From Streptomyces sp. Root431 (GTDB taxonomy: Bacteria; Actinomycetota; Actinomycetes; Streptomycetales; Streptomycetaceae), in the NCBI RefSeq assembly GCF_001426585.1, contig NZ_LMEI01000006.1, forward strand, positions 548,956-612,955: 64,000 nucleotides of DNA, in the 5' to 3' direction. The notes beneath the pieces were generated by a model. That model made no database searches. It was not told where the DNA came from and saw nothing but the letters and a program-made list of their open reading frames with translations. Both the position numbers and the translations under genes were made by a program. This document shows positions 37,730 to 47,062 of the stretch, piece by piece; the first letter of the stretch is position 1; the number at the start of each line of letters is the position of its first letter.

Positions 37730-37745
37730 ATCTTGACGTCAAGAT
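37730..37745. promoter_or_regulatory. Perfect 16-bp palindrome ATCTTGACGTCAAGAT
   Basis: The site lies between the divergent small gene (start 37644) and the VOC gene (start 37776), 30 bp before the latter. The form is typical of MarR-family operators in actinobacteria. No MarR gene is seen nearby. Confidence 0.7.
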
Positions 37746-37775
37746 TCTTTGTCGGAGGAAACAGGGGGAGAAACC

Positions 37776-38168
37776 ATGGCTCAGGAGACACCCGCATACG
37801 CCTTGGGCGGCCTGCATCACGTGCAGCTCGCCATACCGCCGGGCTCCGAAGAGCTCTGTCGAGAGTTCTGGGGAGGCGTTCTCGGGATGACGGAGATCGG
37901 GAAGCCGCCGGTGCTGGCGGCTCGCGGTGGATGCTGGTTCCGGGCGGGCGGCCTGGAGGTCCACTTGGGAGTGGAGGAGGACTTCCGGCCCAACAGGAAG
38001 GCGCACCCGGGCATCCTCGTGACCTCGCTCCGGTCACTCGCCGAGCGACTGGAGGAGAACGGGGTGAGTGTCACCTGGGACGGCGCGTTCCCCGGGCACG
38101 ATCGCTTCTACGCGTTCGACCCGCTGGGCAACCGGCTCGAGTTCCTGGAGCCCGTCCGTAGCGTCTGA
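37776..38168 (+). CDS. VOC/glyoxalase-bleomycin-resistance-fold protein, 130 aa
   Basis: A single-domain VOC protein: LGGLHHVQLAIPPGSEELCREFWGGVLGMTEI is the first unit with a candidate metal His, and DRFYAFDPLGNRLEFLEPV is the closing strand with the catalytic-position Glu. The family includes glyoxalase I, fosfomycin thiol transferases and drug-binding resistance proteins; a detoxification role is possible, but the substrate is unknown. ATG 37776 follows GGGGGAG. The gene is preceded by a perfect MarR-type palindrome, which implies ligand-induced expression. Confidence 0.85.
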   Translation: MAQETPAYALGGLHHVQLAIPPGSEELCREFWGGVLGMTEIGKPPVLAARGGCWFRAGGLEVHLGVEEDFRPNRKAHPGILVTSLRSLAERLEENGVSVTWDGAFPGHDRFYAFDPLGNRLEFLEPVRSV

Positions 38169-38292
38169 TTCCCGGCGCGCGGCGCGAGGTGTCGCACCGC
38201 GGCGGCGTACGAGGGCTGTTCATCCAGACTCCGAGGCCCCACCATGCTCCTGACTGACTACTACTCGTGCGTAACACGTCGTAGGGGGAAGC

Positions 38293-39009
38293 GTGTCGAA
38301 GCCCGGTTCCAGGATGGCCGCCAGGATCGCCGTTCCGATGCTCGCCGCAGTCGTGGCCCTGCTCGTACCCACCGCCACGGTCCGGGCCCAGCCGGCCGCC
38401 CCGAGCGCGGTCGCCCGCATGCCGGTCGTCTTCGTCCACGGCTACAACGCGGACCCCGGCGTATGGGGCGGCCTGCGTGCGGACTTCAAGGCCGACGGGT
38501 ACACCGACGCCGAGCTCTTCTCCTTCGGATACGACACGCACCGGTCCGTGAACGAGGTCCTGTCCGGCGAACTCGCCGCGTACGTCGAGGGCGTGAAGCG
38601 GCAGACCGGCGCGAGCCGCGTCGACCTCGTCTCCCACTCCTTCGGCAGCCTCGTCACCCGCTGGTACGTGAAGTTCGACGCCGCCGGCCAGGCATCGGTC
38701 GCCCACTGGGCCTCCCTCGCCGGCCCCAACCACGGCACGAGCACCGCATGGGCCTGCGCCCTGTGGGACCAGGCCTGCCGTGACATGACCCCCGGTTCGT
38801 ACGTGCAGAAGGGGCTCGCGTCGGGCGACGAGACGCCCGGGACCGTGCGCTACGCCACCTGGTGGTCGAACTGCGACGAGGTCATCAACCCCGACAACAG
38901 CGTCCCGTTGACCGGCGCGACCAACAACGCCGCCGGCTGTCTCGCCCACAACGACCTCCTCGGCGACGACGCCGTCTCCGAGGGCGTCCGCTCGTTCCTC
39001 GGCTCCTAG
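38293..39009 (+). CDS. Secreted lipase/alpha-beta hydrolase, 238 aa
   Basis: An N-terminal signal peptide (MAARIAVPMLAAVVALLVPTATVRAQPA) precedes an alpha/beta hydrolase core. MPVVFVHGYNADPGVWGGL carries the HG oxyanion motif, VDLVSHSFGSLVTRWYV the nucleophile elbow (Ser in S-H-S-F-G), and ASLAGPNHGT the LxGPNHGT motif of Streptomyces class-2 lipases. Cys residues in the second half (CALWDQAC, NCDEV, AGCLAHNDLL) probably form disulfides; His in CLAHND is the likely catalytic base. It would hydrolyse lipid esters outside the cell. The start is GTG 38293 with GGGGGAA upstream. Length is typical for this small extracellular class. Confidence 0.9.
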   Translation: MSKPGSRMAARIAVPMLAAVVALLVPTATVRAQPAAPSAVARMPVVFVHGYNADPGVWGGLRADFKADGYTDAELFSFGYDTHRSVNEVLSGELAAYVEGVKRQTGASRVDLVSHSFGSLVTRWYVKFDAAGQASVAHWASLAGPNHGTSTAWACALWDQACRDMTPGSYVQKGLASGDETPGTVRYATWWSNCDEVINPDNSVPLTGATNNAAGCLAHNDLLGDDAVSEGVRSFLGS

Positions 39010-39073
39010 CGCCTGGCCGGCGGACCCGGCATGGTCGGTGATCGAACCGTCGCGACCCCCGCAGCCCCCGCCC

Positions 39074-41029
39074 TCAGCCGACGTGGACGCGGGGGCGGCG
39101 GTCCCGGTCCGGTTCCGCTTCGCGCAGGACCTCGCGGGTGACGGGGGCGACCTCGCCCTGGCCGAGGAGGAAGAAGCGGAGGAAGTTGGCGAAGGGGTTG
39201 CCCTCGGTCCATTCGAAGTAGATGTGGGGGCGGGCGCCGGTGGTGTCGCGGGCGTGGAGGAGGAGGGCCGCGAGGGCGTTGGGGACGGAGGAGGACTCCA
39301 CGGTGAGGACGCGGTAGCGGTCGTGGAGGACTTCGCCGCGGATGGTCAGGCCGGCCTCGAACTCGGAGGGGTCGGTGATGGTGACCTCGACGAAGACGAA
39401 GTCCTCGGTGGTGGGGAGGTCGTTGTCGGCGCGGATCTGTTCGATCTTGTCGCGGTACTCGGCGATGTCCCGGTTGTCGGGCTCGTTGGCGATGAAGCGG
39501 GGGGTGCGGCGGGAGATGTCCTGGATGAAGCGCTCGGCCATCTCGTCGAGCTCCACGTGGGTGACGCGCAGTTCGAAGGCGCGGCCGAGCCGGGAGAGGA
39601 GGGAGATGAGGATGATGCCGGCGATGAAGCAGGCGCCGATCTTCACGCCGTCGGGGCGCTCGATGACGTTCACGACGGTGGTGTAGAGGAACACGACGGA
39701 GATGACGCCGAAGCCGATGGTCCAGCCGCGCTGGCCGGCCTTGCGGGCGGCGATGGTGACGGCGATGGCGGCGGAGCAGATCAGGACGAGGACACCGGTG
39801 GCGTACGCGCCGCCCTGGGCGTCGACGTCCGCGTCGAAGATCCACGTCACCAGGAACGCGACGAGGGTGAAGACGATGACCATGGGGCGGACGGCGCGGG
39901 CCCAGTGGGGTGCCATGCCGTACTTGGGGAGGTAGCGCGGCATGAGGTTGAGCAGTCCGGCCATGGCGGAGGCGCCGGCGAACCAGAGGATCGCGATGGT
40001 GGAGACGTCGTAGACGGTGCCGAAGGTGTTCCCGAGGTACTCGTGGGCGAGGTAGGCGAGGGCGCGGCCGTTGGCCTTGCCGCCGGGCTCGAACTCCTCG
40101 TGCGGGATGAGGACGGTGGTGATGAAGCTGGTGCAGATCAGGAAGACGCTCATGATCAGCGCTGCCGTGGTGAGGAGCTTCTTGGTGTCGCGGATCCGGC
40201 CGGTCGGCTTCTCCTCGGTGTCGCCCGGGTCGCCCTTGACGTGGGGCATGACGGCGACGCCGGTCTCGAATCCGGACAGGCCGAGCGCGAGCTTGGGGAA
40301 GACGAGCAGGGCGACGCCGACCATGGCGAAGACGTTGCCGTGCTCGGCGGTCAGGGCGCTGGTCCAGTCGGTGACGACATGGCCCTCGGTGAGGACGTGC
40401 CAGAAGCCGGTGACCACGACGACCGCGTTCAGGGCGAGGTAGACGCCGACGAGGACGACGGCGACGCCGATGGCCTCCAGGAATCCCTTGAGGAAGACGG
40501 CGCCGAGCAGCGCGATCAGGATCATGGTGATGAGGACCTGCTTGTTGTGCAGGGCCTCTTCGAGGTGGGGGTTCTCGACGAGGTGGGTGGAGGCGTCGGC
40601 GGCCGACAGGGTGATCGTGATGAGGAAGTCGGTCGCGGCGAAGCCCAGCAGGGTCAGGACGAACAGCTTGCCCTTCCAGAAGGACAGCAGCCGCGACAGC
40701 ATCGCGATCGAGCCCTCACCGCGCGGGCTCTCCTCCGCCACCCGTCGGTAGACGGGCAGTGCGCCGACCAGGGTGACGATCACCAGGACGATGGTGGCGA
40801 CGGGGGAGAGCAGGCCGGCGGCCAGGGCCGCGATGCCGGGCTGGTAACCGAGGGTCGAGAAGTAGTCGACACCGGTCAGGCACATGACCCGCCACCAGCG
40901 CTGCCCCTTGTGCCCGGCGTCCGGCGCCGACTCCACGGGCCGGGAGGGTTTCCCCTTCCCCATGTCGGAGAGCCCCTCCAGCATCCACGCGCGCAATCGT
41001 CCGGTGCGCGCGTCCTTGGTGGGGGTCAT
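39074..41029 (-). CDS. APC-family permease with C-terminal cytoplasmic domain, 651 aa
   Basis: A large amino acid-polyamine-organocation family transporter: [29 protein letters not shown] opens the first helix, followed by about 12 hydrophobic segments ([32 protein letters not shown]). A soluble tail of about 170 residues after residue 480 ([18 protein letters not shown] ... [30 protein letters not shown]) ends the protein. This form is common beside kdp potassium-ATPase genes in Streptomyces and may transport K+ or amino acids (inference). ATG 41029 has AGGAG 7 nt upstream; the open frame extends to 41104. It is minus-strand and convergent with the lipase. An orphan kdpF lies 11.7 kb away on the plus strand. 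Confidence 0.87.
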   Translation of the reverse strand: MTPTKDARTGRLRAWMLEGLSDMGKGKPSRPVESAPDAGHKGQRWWRVMCLTGVDYFSTLGYQPGIAALAAGLLSPVATIVLVIVTLVGALPVYRRVAEESPRGEGSIAMLSRLLSFWKGKLFVLTLLGFAATDFLITITLSAADASTHLVENPHLEEALHNKQVLITMILIALLGAVFLKGFLEAIGVAVVLVGVYLALNAVVVVTGFWHVLTEGHVVTDWTSALTAEHGNVFAMVGVALLVFPKLALGLSGFETGVAVMPHVKGDPGDTEEKPTGRIRDTKKLLTTAALIMSVFLICTSFITTVLIPHEEFEPGGKANGRALAYLAHEYLGNTFGTVYDVSTIAILWFAGASAMAGLLNLMPRYLPKYGMAPHWARAVRPMVIVFTLVAFLVTWIFDADVDAQGGAYATGVLVLICSAAIAVTIAARKAGQRGWTIGFGVISVVFLYTTVVNVIERPDGVKIGACFIAGIILISLLSRLGRAFELRVTHVELDEMAERFIQDISRRTPRFIANEPDNRDIAEYRDKIEQIRADNDLPTTEDFVFVEVTITDPSEFEAGLTIRGEVLHDRYRVLTVESSSVPNALAALLLHARDTTGARPHIYFEWTEGNPFANFLRFFLLGQGEVAPVTREVLREAEPDRDRRPRVHVG

Positions 41030-41230
41030 GGGGGTGCTCCTGAGCTGCTGCTGGATGAGGGGTCCGCCCATCGAGCGGACGGGCCGGGCCAGCGTAAGCA
41101 ACACGAAAACGACTGATCAGGGCGGGCGCGTCAGGAAAGCGTCAAGATGCACCGGCCGGGTTAGTCCATCCCCGACGGCCGTCGGTCTGGTCGGGTCCCC
41201 ACCGGCCGCTCGCACCCGTACGACGACGGG
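41030..41230. promoter_or_regulatory. Leader region of the APC permease with two GCGTCA repeats
   Basis: No gene is seen. Near 41127-41148 on the plus strand GCGTCAGGAA and GCGTCAAGAT occur in direct succession, resembling the paired GTCA boxes upstream of kdpF (52587-52635). Whether they bind KdpE or another response regulator cannot be judged here. Confidence 0.35.
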
Positions 41231-41767
41231 TCAGCGCAGGCCCGAGACCGTGAAGACCGAGCGGGCCGTGTCCCTGTCGACACGGCGGGCGAGCCGGCCG
41301 AGGTCGCGGGTCCCCTCCCGGAGGGTGCCGTTCGTGCGGGAGGTCCGTGCGTCGGCCTCAAGGAGCAGCCACAGGGACGGGTTGGCGAGAAGGACGCGGA
41401 CGTCGATCTGGGCCCTGCCGCCGTCCGTGTCGGTGAGCACGAGGCGCTGTTCGATTCCGTCCGGCCGGCGGACGGCCGCGAGCCGGTCGGTGTACACGGT
41501 CCTCCGGCTCCACAGGCTCCGGACGGTCAGCCGGCCCGGTGACGCGGTGACCCTGGCGGGCAGCAGGATGACGAAGAGCGCGACGGACAGGGTGATCCAC
41601 AGCAGCGCGCTCGGCAGGGTCAGCCCTTCGTCCCCGGCGTCCACGGTCAGCGACAGGATCAGCAGGAGGCCCGCGCAGCCGGCGGCGGCGCGGGCCTCGC
41701 CGGCCCACTCGCTGTCGTGGACGGTGCGGTCACCGGACTCCGGCTGCGGGACGAATCGTGGCTCCAT
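41231..41767 (-). CDS. Hypothetical membrane protein (PH-like), 178 aa
   Basis: After a soluble N-terminus there are two hydrophobic segments (AAGCAGLLLILSLTV and SALLWITLSVALFVILLP), then a soluble region (RVTASPGRLTVRSLWSRRTVYTDRLAAVRRPDG) whose strand pattern resembles small bacterial PH-domain (DUF2581/YdbS-like) proteins (inference). It starts at ATG 41767. No close neighbour on the same strand suggests a function; the next upstream gene is a broken GNAT gene, 54 bp away. It may belong to the accessory operon or be independent. Confidence 0.65.
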   Translation of the reverse strand: MEPRFVPQPESGDRTVHDSEWAGEARAAAGCAGLLLILSLTVDAGDEGLTLPSALLWITLSVALFVILLPARVTASPGRLTVRSLWSRRTVYTDRLAAVRRPDGIEQRLVLTDTDGGRAQIDVRVLLANPSLWLLLEADARTSRTNGTLREGTRDLGRLARRVDRDTARSVFTVSGLR

Positions 41768-41821
41768 GGAACGGACGCTAGAACCGGGGACGACTCCTCC
41801 CCGCCCGTCTTGACGGGGTAC

Positions 41822-42193
41822 CTATGCGGCCTCGGCCAACCTTGACGCGTGGCTGACGGGTCCGGCGACGTGGTGGACGCACTCGCGGGTCAGACGGAAG
41901 CCGGCGGTCCAGGCGAGGAGGCGGCTCGGGCGGTTGTCGCGGGAGCAGCTCCAGCTCGCGCGGTGGCCGCGTGCCGCGATGTCGGCGGTCAGTCCGGCGA
42001 CGCAGGCCAGGGCGAGGTGCTGACGGCGTCCGCCGGGCGCGGTCGCGCAGGCGACGTCCTCGTAGCGGCTGCCGAGGAACCGGGTGCAGGCGACGGCGAT
42101 CACGCGGCCCCGGCGGCTGTCCATCGAACCCGCGGCCGGCACCCCGGGCAAGGCGAAACCGGCTTCTCTGACGCTTCCCTGACGGTGCTTCAT
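41822..42193 (-). pseudogene. C-terminal remnant of a GNAT acetyltransferase
   Basis: Residues about 40-115 (SRYEDVACATAPGGRRQHLA, then LACVAGLTADIAARGHRASW, with NRPSRLLAWTAGFRLTRECV) match the second half of a GNAT domain, including the acetyl-CoA-binding loop region and the last strand with AGFRL. The first half of the fold is absent and is replaced by about 40 unrelated residues from ATG 42193. The gene is therefore probably a truncated remnant, although the frame itself is intact. It lies at the downstream end of the minus-strand accessory operon. Confidence 0.6.
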
Positions 42194-42271
42194 CCCAGGC
42201 CAGGGGCGTGGCGGTTTCCGCTCCTCACACTCACCGGCCGCCTTCCTGCGGGGAGTCGAGGGGATCGCGGT

Positions 42272-42919
42272 CTACGGCGTCCTGACGAGCGCCGACTGCC
42301 CGGACGACAGCGGCGCAGAGGTGCTCTGCCCCACCGCCTCGGCGACACGGACGGCCAGGTCCTCCCACGGACGCGGAGCGACGACCGGCACCCCGGCCGC
42401 CCGCGCCTGCGTGGCGAGCCACCTGCCGTACAGCACGCTGACGCGGGCGCGATGGTGCTGCGGACCGGCCTCCGGCTCCCGGTGCAGGTAGTTGGCCGTC
42501 ACCTGCGCCTCGTCGTCCTCGTGGAGGAAGACGGCACGGACGTCACCTCCGGGCGTCGCCGCTCCGGGCAGGACGTAGTCACCTTCCAGGATCACCGGGG
42601 TGTCGGTGCCCACGTGGTTGGCCACCACCGCCTCGATCGCCGGCGCCAGCGCCTCGGCGATCGCGATCTGCCGCTCGACCACCGACTCGGGCGCCTGACG
42701 GGCGGCATCCGGGTGAGTACGCCAGAAGTGGACCTCCGGCAGGTGCTCGGGCAGGGTCACCGCGAGGAGGGCCTCCACGATGTCGTCGACCTCCACGAGG
42801 GGGACGCCGTACCGCCGCGCCAACGCCCGGCCGACACCGGTCTTCCCCATCCCCGACGCGCCCCCGACGACGAGCACCCGCCAGTCGGGACGACCCCACA
42901 CCTCATCCGTACCGTTCAC
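42272..42919 (-). CDS. P-loop kinase-like protein, 215 aa
   Basis: A nucleotide-binding protein with Walker A VVGGASGMGKTGVGRALARR near residue 20, a second acidic motif LVEVDDIVEALLAV (Walker B-like or substrate site) and PVILEGDYVLPGAA (a third kinase strand). The layout resembles small P-loop kinases such as 2-phosphoglycerate kinase or adenylylsulfate/shikimate-type enzymes. The substrate is unknown. The start is GTG 42919, 101 bp after the stop of the tandem Nudix gene on the same strand, so it could be the last enzyme of the operon. It has no membrane segment. Confidence 0.75.
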   Translation of the reverse strand: MNGTDEVWGRPDWRVLVVGGASGMGKTGVGRALARRYGVPLVEVDDIVEALLAVTLPEHLPEVHFWRTHPDAARQAPESVVERQIAIAEALAPAIEAVVANHVGTDTPVILEGDYVLPGAATPGGDVRAVFLHEDDEAQVTANYLHREPEAGPQHHRARVSVLYGRWLATQARAAGVPVVAPRPWEDLAVRVAEAVGQSTSAPLSSGQSALVRTP

Positions 42920-43019
42920 GTGAGCAGCGTAACGGGGCTCGACCCCGAGGCCGGGCGACGTCAGGCGGGCCGCCCGGAGCGGTCATCAGAGTCCTCGATC
43001 CGCTTCGACGGGGCCGGAG

Positions 43020-44120
43020 CTACCAGGTGACGGGGCCGACGAGCTCGGTGACGGGCTGTCGGGCGGCCTTGGGGACGGCGAGCTGCCGGCGGGCCTGATG
43101 GACGGCGGTGAGCTGGTCCGTCGCGGGCGGCCCCCAGTCGAAGAGTTCCAGGGCCTGTTCCGGGGTGGCCAGGATCCGGAGGTAGGTGCGGTCGGTGGCC
43201 GGATCGACGGGCGGGGGACCGAGGCTCGTGAGGACGGCCGCGTAGCGGACGCGCGCGCACGGCTGCTCGGGGTCGGACAGGTACCCGAGGTAGGTGATCG
43301 ACGCCAGCTGCGCGGCGGCCTCCTCGGCGGCCTCGCGGCGCAGGGTCGCGACGGGATCGCCGTGGTCGCCGGGTTCCGGCGTTCCGCCGGGCAGGCACGC
43401 GGCGCCGGTGTCGGGGTCGAGGAGGAGCAGGATCCGTCCGTCGGGCGCGAACGCCCAGACCCACGACTGCCGGATCGGCGTCTCGGCGCCCGGTACGGGG
43501 GCGAGGTGGAAGGGGTAGTGGTGGGGGAGGCGCGGCGTGCGCAGGACCCCGGCCCGGTCGAGAACGGTGGGGGACAGCGGATACCCGTCTTCCAGGAGCA
43601 CCGCGCCGGCTCCGTTGAGGCGGGCCCTCAGCGCAGCCAGGGCGCGGCGGGCGTCGCGGGGAAAGAGACAGTCGGGCAGGCGGGCGGGCTCGACGAATTC
43701 GATCGAGGTGATCTCGCGCTCGGGGAGCCGGATGGCGGCGATCTGCTTCTCGTCCCACGTGCCGCCGTTGAAGACGTGCAAGAGCTCCCCGGGGTAGCGC
43801 ATCTCCGGAGGAGCGTTCACCGCACCGGGGGAGACGTAGTCGACGGCGAGGCCGCGATCGATGACAGCGGTGACGCCGAGTTCCTCCTGGAGCTCGCGGA
43901 CGGCGCCGGACGCGGGGGACTCTCCCTTGTCCACGCCTCCCCCCGGCAGGAGGCAGGTGCCGTCGAGGTAGTCGACGTGCTGGACCAGGACCTCCCCCGT
44001 CCGGTTGGTGATCAGCACGGAGGTGCCGGCCCACAGGGCGGAGGAGGCCCGGTGGGCCCCGTACTCCTCGTCCGTCATCTTCGAGCCGGGCGCTTCGTCG
44101 GGTTCGGTCGTCGTGGTCAT
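43020..44120 (-). CDS. Tandem Nudix protein (366 aa), possibly translated as the C-terminal part of the 1177-aa frame
   Basis: Two Nudix folds in one chain. The first (about residues 28-170) has a perfect Nudix box from Gly61 to Val83 with REL-x-EELG. The second (about 215-345) has a degenerate box (PGGTPEPGDHGD ... LRREAAEEAAA), still with the RE-x2-EE core. ATG 44120 (MTTTTEPDEAPG) is preceded by GGAGAGAG and overlaps the stop of a 41-codon ORF as ATGA, so it is a credible start. However, the frame is open upstream to 46553 without a stop, so fusion to the preceding protein is also possible. Substrate is unknown; two consecutive hydrolysis steps or one inactive regulatory domain are conceivable. 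Confidence 0.75.
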   Translation of the reverse strand: MTTTTEPDEAPGSKMTDEEYGAHRASSALWAGTSVLITNRTGEVLVQHVDYLDGTCLLPGGGVDKGESPASGAVRELQEELGVTAVIDRGLAVDYVSPGAVNAPPEMRYPGELLHVFNGGTWDEKQIAAIRLPEREITSIEFVEPARLPDCLFPRDARRALAALRARLNGAGAVLLEDGYPLSPTVLDRAGVLRTPRLPHHYPFHLAPVPGAETPIRQSWVWAFAPDGRILLLLDPDTGAACLPGGTPEPGDHGDPVATLRREAAEEAAAQLASITYLGYLSDPEQPCARVRYAAVLTSLGPPPVDPATDRTYLRILATPEQALELFDWGPPATDQLTAVHQARRQLAVPKAARQPVTELVGPVTW

Positions 44121-44242
44121 CTCTCTCCGATCGGAACTTCTGCGGGTTGGGGCAGGCGGGCGAGGAGGACGTGCGGGCCATCCGCGCCGCGATGGGGGCC
44201 CAGATCGCCCGCCACTTGAACGGGGGCGTGGTCCGGCGTCAT
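44117..44242 (-). CDS. Possible 41-aa small ORF at the operon junction
   Basis: An ATG at 44242 opens a frame beginning MTPDHAPVQVAGDLGPHRGA and ending AEVPIGER, whose TGA overlaps the start of the tandem Nudix gene (ATGA). Its composition is more protein-like than the Arg/Pro-rich translation of the same DNA in the large frame. No Cys and few Ser/Thr are present, so it does not resemble a lanthipeptide core. No strong ribosome site is seen. It could be a real small protein, a coupling ORF or a by-product of a lost stop codon. Confidence 0.3.
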   Translation of the reverse strand: MTPDHAPVQVAGDLGPHRGADGPHVLLARLPQPAEVPIGER

Positions 44243-46553
44243 GACGACGCCCCGGAAAGGTCAGGACGATGCGGGAGTGCTGCTTGTCGATGACGTGCCG
44301 GGCGGCCGGCTGCTCGGTGCGCAGGGTGGCCGGCCGGACGGTGAGCACGGGACCGGGGCCAGGCCGGATGTCGCGGTCCCAGGCGCGTACGGCGCCGGCC
44401 ACGGTGTCCGCGACGGCCTTGGCGTCGGCGCCGAACCCCTGCGCGCCGAACTCCCACAGCGCCCGGCCGGTGGTGTCGTCGTGCCCGATGCGGCGGACGG
44501 TCATGCAGCCCAGGGACCCGCCCGACACCATGGCCGCGGCGTCCTGGTTCCTAGGCAGCAGGACCGGACCCTCCTCACGGTCGCCCGTCAGGCGGCAGAA
44601 CCCCGGAAGAGCGACGGTCAGCCAGAGCTGCAGCGTCTCGTACGACTCGTCCCCGGCCACGGTGACGCCCGTCCACAGCTCCACCGCATCGCCCGCGAGG
44701 GCGCGCTCCAAGGCATCGACCGGGGCGGGTGGGGTGTCCTCCCAGCGGATCCCGTATCCGCTCTCCCCGATGGGGACGGGCGAGTCGTCCCAGCGTCCGA
44801 TGCCTTGCATCGGTACGAACCCGCACGGGCTCACGTGCGTCGAGGTCAGGAGCGTGCCCTGCTTCTCGAAGGCCACGCACCGGGTGTAGCCGCCGAGCCG
44901 CAAGGGGACCACGAGCCGGCCGCCGTCGGCGAGCTGCGCCGTCCAAGCTGGGGGGAGTTCCTTCGAGGCGACCGTGACCAGGATCGTGTCGAACCCGCCC
45001 GCCGGGACCAGGTGTTCAGGAGCGCCGTGCACGCCGTCACCGAGCACCACCCGGACGCGGTCCGCGTACCCGGTCTCCTGGAGGAAGCGGACCGTGCGCC
45101 GGTGGACGTACGGGTCGTACTCGACACAGGTCACGGTGCCTGTGGCGCCGACGAGCTCGGCCATGAGGGCCGCGTTGTAGCCGCCGCCCCCGATCTCCAG
45201 GCCGTGGCCGCCCTCGCGCAGACGGCCGTGGTCGAGCATGAGGGCCTGCATCTCGGGCTGGGACACGGAACTCGACGACTGGCCGCCGTCGGTGATCACG
45301 GTCGCGACGGCCATGTTGGCGTAGGCACGGTCCAGGGGCTGCTCGGGGAGGAACGCCTGGCGCGGCACGGCCTGGAACGCGGCGCGCAGTTCCGGCGTAC
45401 GCGCCCAGCCGGCCCGGGTCAGATCCTCGGCGAGCCGCAACCGAAGACGCACCGCCGCCGTGGGCTCCCCGAAGCGCAGCCGGCCACCGTCGGCCGGGGC
45501 GGGCCGCGGAGTGAAATGCGCGGGAGGGAGATCGGGCAGCAGGCCGGGCCACGCCGTGTTCAGAGCCTGAGCGGAGGCGGTGAACAGCGGCTGTGGGAGG
45601 GAGCGGAGGGCGCCCGGGGGGTGCCACTCCCAACGGGCCGTCGACTCGGGTTCAAGTGCCAGCGGTTCGCCGTCGTACTCCGTGAGCCGGGCGACCTCCG
45701 TGACCCGTGTCATGCCATGGGTGTCGTCACACAGAGTCCCCAGCAACACCACCCGCTCCGCAGCAGCGCGCAGACCGGTCTCCTCGGCCAGCTCGCGGAC
45801 CGCGGTCGCTTCGAACGCCTCCCCCGGCTCGACCTTCCCGGCCGGAAGCTCCCAGCACTTCCTCGACGGGTTCCACCCCAGGAGCACCCGGCCGTGCGGG
45901 TTCGTCACGACGACCGCGACACCGGCCATCGCCGCAGCCTTCGGCCGCAGCTTCTCCCGATACGCGGCCGACCGGACGCCGGGCCCGCGCAGCAGCACGA
46001 CAGTGCAGTCCTCCGCCTCGACACGTTCCGCGTGCTCCCAGCCGTCGGTGAGCAGGGTGATCTCGGCGTCGTCCAGGCAGATGCCCCGGAGACTCTCCGG
46101 GAACCGGTCGGCGTGCGGGGTGATCACGCACAGGGTCCCCTCGGGCCGCAGCAGGCCGGCGAGCTCGGCGACGATCCTCGTACGGTCGCCCAGGTGCGCC
46201 AGCGACCGACGGATGGTGATCAGATCGAAGCCGTCGGCGGGCGCGAGCGCGCCGAGGTCGCATGAGGTCACGTCCACGCAGTGGTACGCGACAGGGGACC
46301 CCGTCTCGGCGGCTGCGCGGTCGACGGCGCCCTGGGCGTAGTCGACGGCGTCGACCGCGTAACCCAGGTCGGCGAGCAGCCTGGCCAGCTCGCCCGTTCC
46401 GCAGCAGACATCCAATGCTCGTGGCTCTTCCCGGCCGAGAGGCGGGACGAGCCGCTCGCGCACGATGACCGTCTCGGCGTCGGACAGCGGGTTGATGCCC
46501 CGGCCCGACGCGTAATGGTCGCTCCAGCTCTGTGCGGTGGACGTCGTGCTCAT
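44239..46553 (-). CDS. Methyltransferase-Nudix-PCMT fusion protein (about 770 aa; frame continues to 43020 as 1177 aa)
   Basis: Three enzyme domains are in one chain. Residues about 10-190 are a class I SAM methyltransferase (LDVCCGTGELARLLADLGY, motif I at 48-54). Residues about 208-335 are a Nudix domain with a canonical box (Gly239 to Leu261). Residues about 375-765 are a PCMT-like (protein-isoaspartate methyltransferase-fold) domain with TDGGQSSSSVSQPEM and LEIGGGGYNAALMAEL, closest by recollection to the methyltransferases of FxLD and ATP-grasp peptide-maturation systems. Such proteins usually end near VIDKQHSRIVLTF, but here no in-frame stop follows and the frame reads on through Arg/Pro-rich sequence into the tandem Nudix gene. 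A -1 shift would stop at TGA 44241-44239, which I use as the boundary. ATG 46553 overlaps the GNAT stop. Confidence 0.7.
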
Positions 46554-47062
46554 GGTGCGGTCTCCTCGGCCGGCCGGATCTTCGTCATCCGCATCAGGGC
46601 CGGATCACCGGCGAAGCCGAACTCCTCGTACAGCGGTGTGGCGTCGGCGCTCGCGTGCAGCTCGAAGAGCGTCACCTCCTCGCTCTCCAAGTGCTCCAGC
46701 AGCGCCGCCAGAACGGCCCGGGCGTGCCCACGGCGTCGGTGGGCGGGTTCGGTGGCCACGGCGTGGATCCGTCCTGCCAGCCCCTTGGGGTACTTCGGGG
46801 CCGGCAGAACGGGATGGATGAGGCCGAGCGCGCAGGCGGCGAGACCGCCGGACGGCGCGTCGAGGACGTAGGCGCGGGCGTCGCCCCCGGGCTGGAGCCG
46901 CAGGGCGAGGTGATCGCGGCAGATGACGAGCCACTGCTCGTCGAGCGGCTCCGACAGGATGAGATCCGAGCGCAGCCGGACGATCTCGGCGGCATCTTCG
47001 GGCGTGGCCGGCCGCGGCGCGGACACCGCCACGGGCAGCCCGCCTGTGCTGTACGTCGTCAT
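46550..47062 (-). CDS. GNAT-family N-acetyltransferase, 170 aa
   Basis: A complete GNAT domain: RPATPEDAAEIVRLRSDLIL opens the fold, IHAVATEPAHRRRGHARAVLAALLEHL is the acetyl-CoA pyrophosphate-binding motif (Q/R-x2-G-x-G/A type), and LFELHASADATPLYEEFGF is the final strand-helix. The acceptor is unknown; the operon context suggests a small molecule or peptide intermediate (inference). Its ATG overlaps the upstream Nudix-phosphotransferase stop, and its own stop overlaps the downstream start, both as ATGA, which places it firmly within the operon. Confidence 0.88.
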   Translation of the reverse strand: MTTYSTGGLPVAVSAPRPATPEDAAEIVRLRSDLILSEPLDEQWLVICRDHLALRLQPGGDARAYVLDAPSGGLAACALGLIHPVLPAPKYPKGLAGRIHAVATEPAHRRRGHARAVLAALLEHLESEEVTLFELHASADATPLYEEFGFAGDPALMRMTKIRPAEETAP

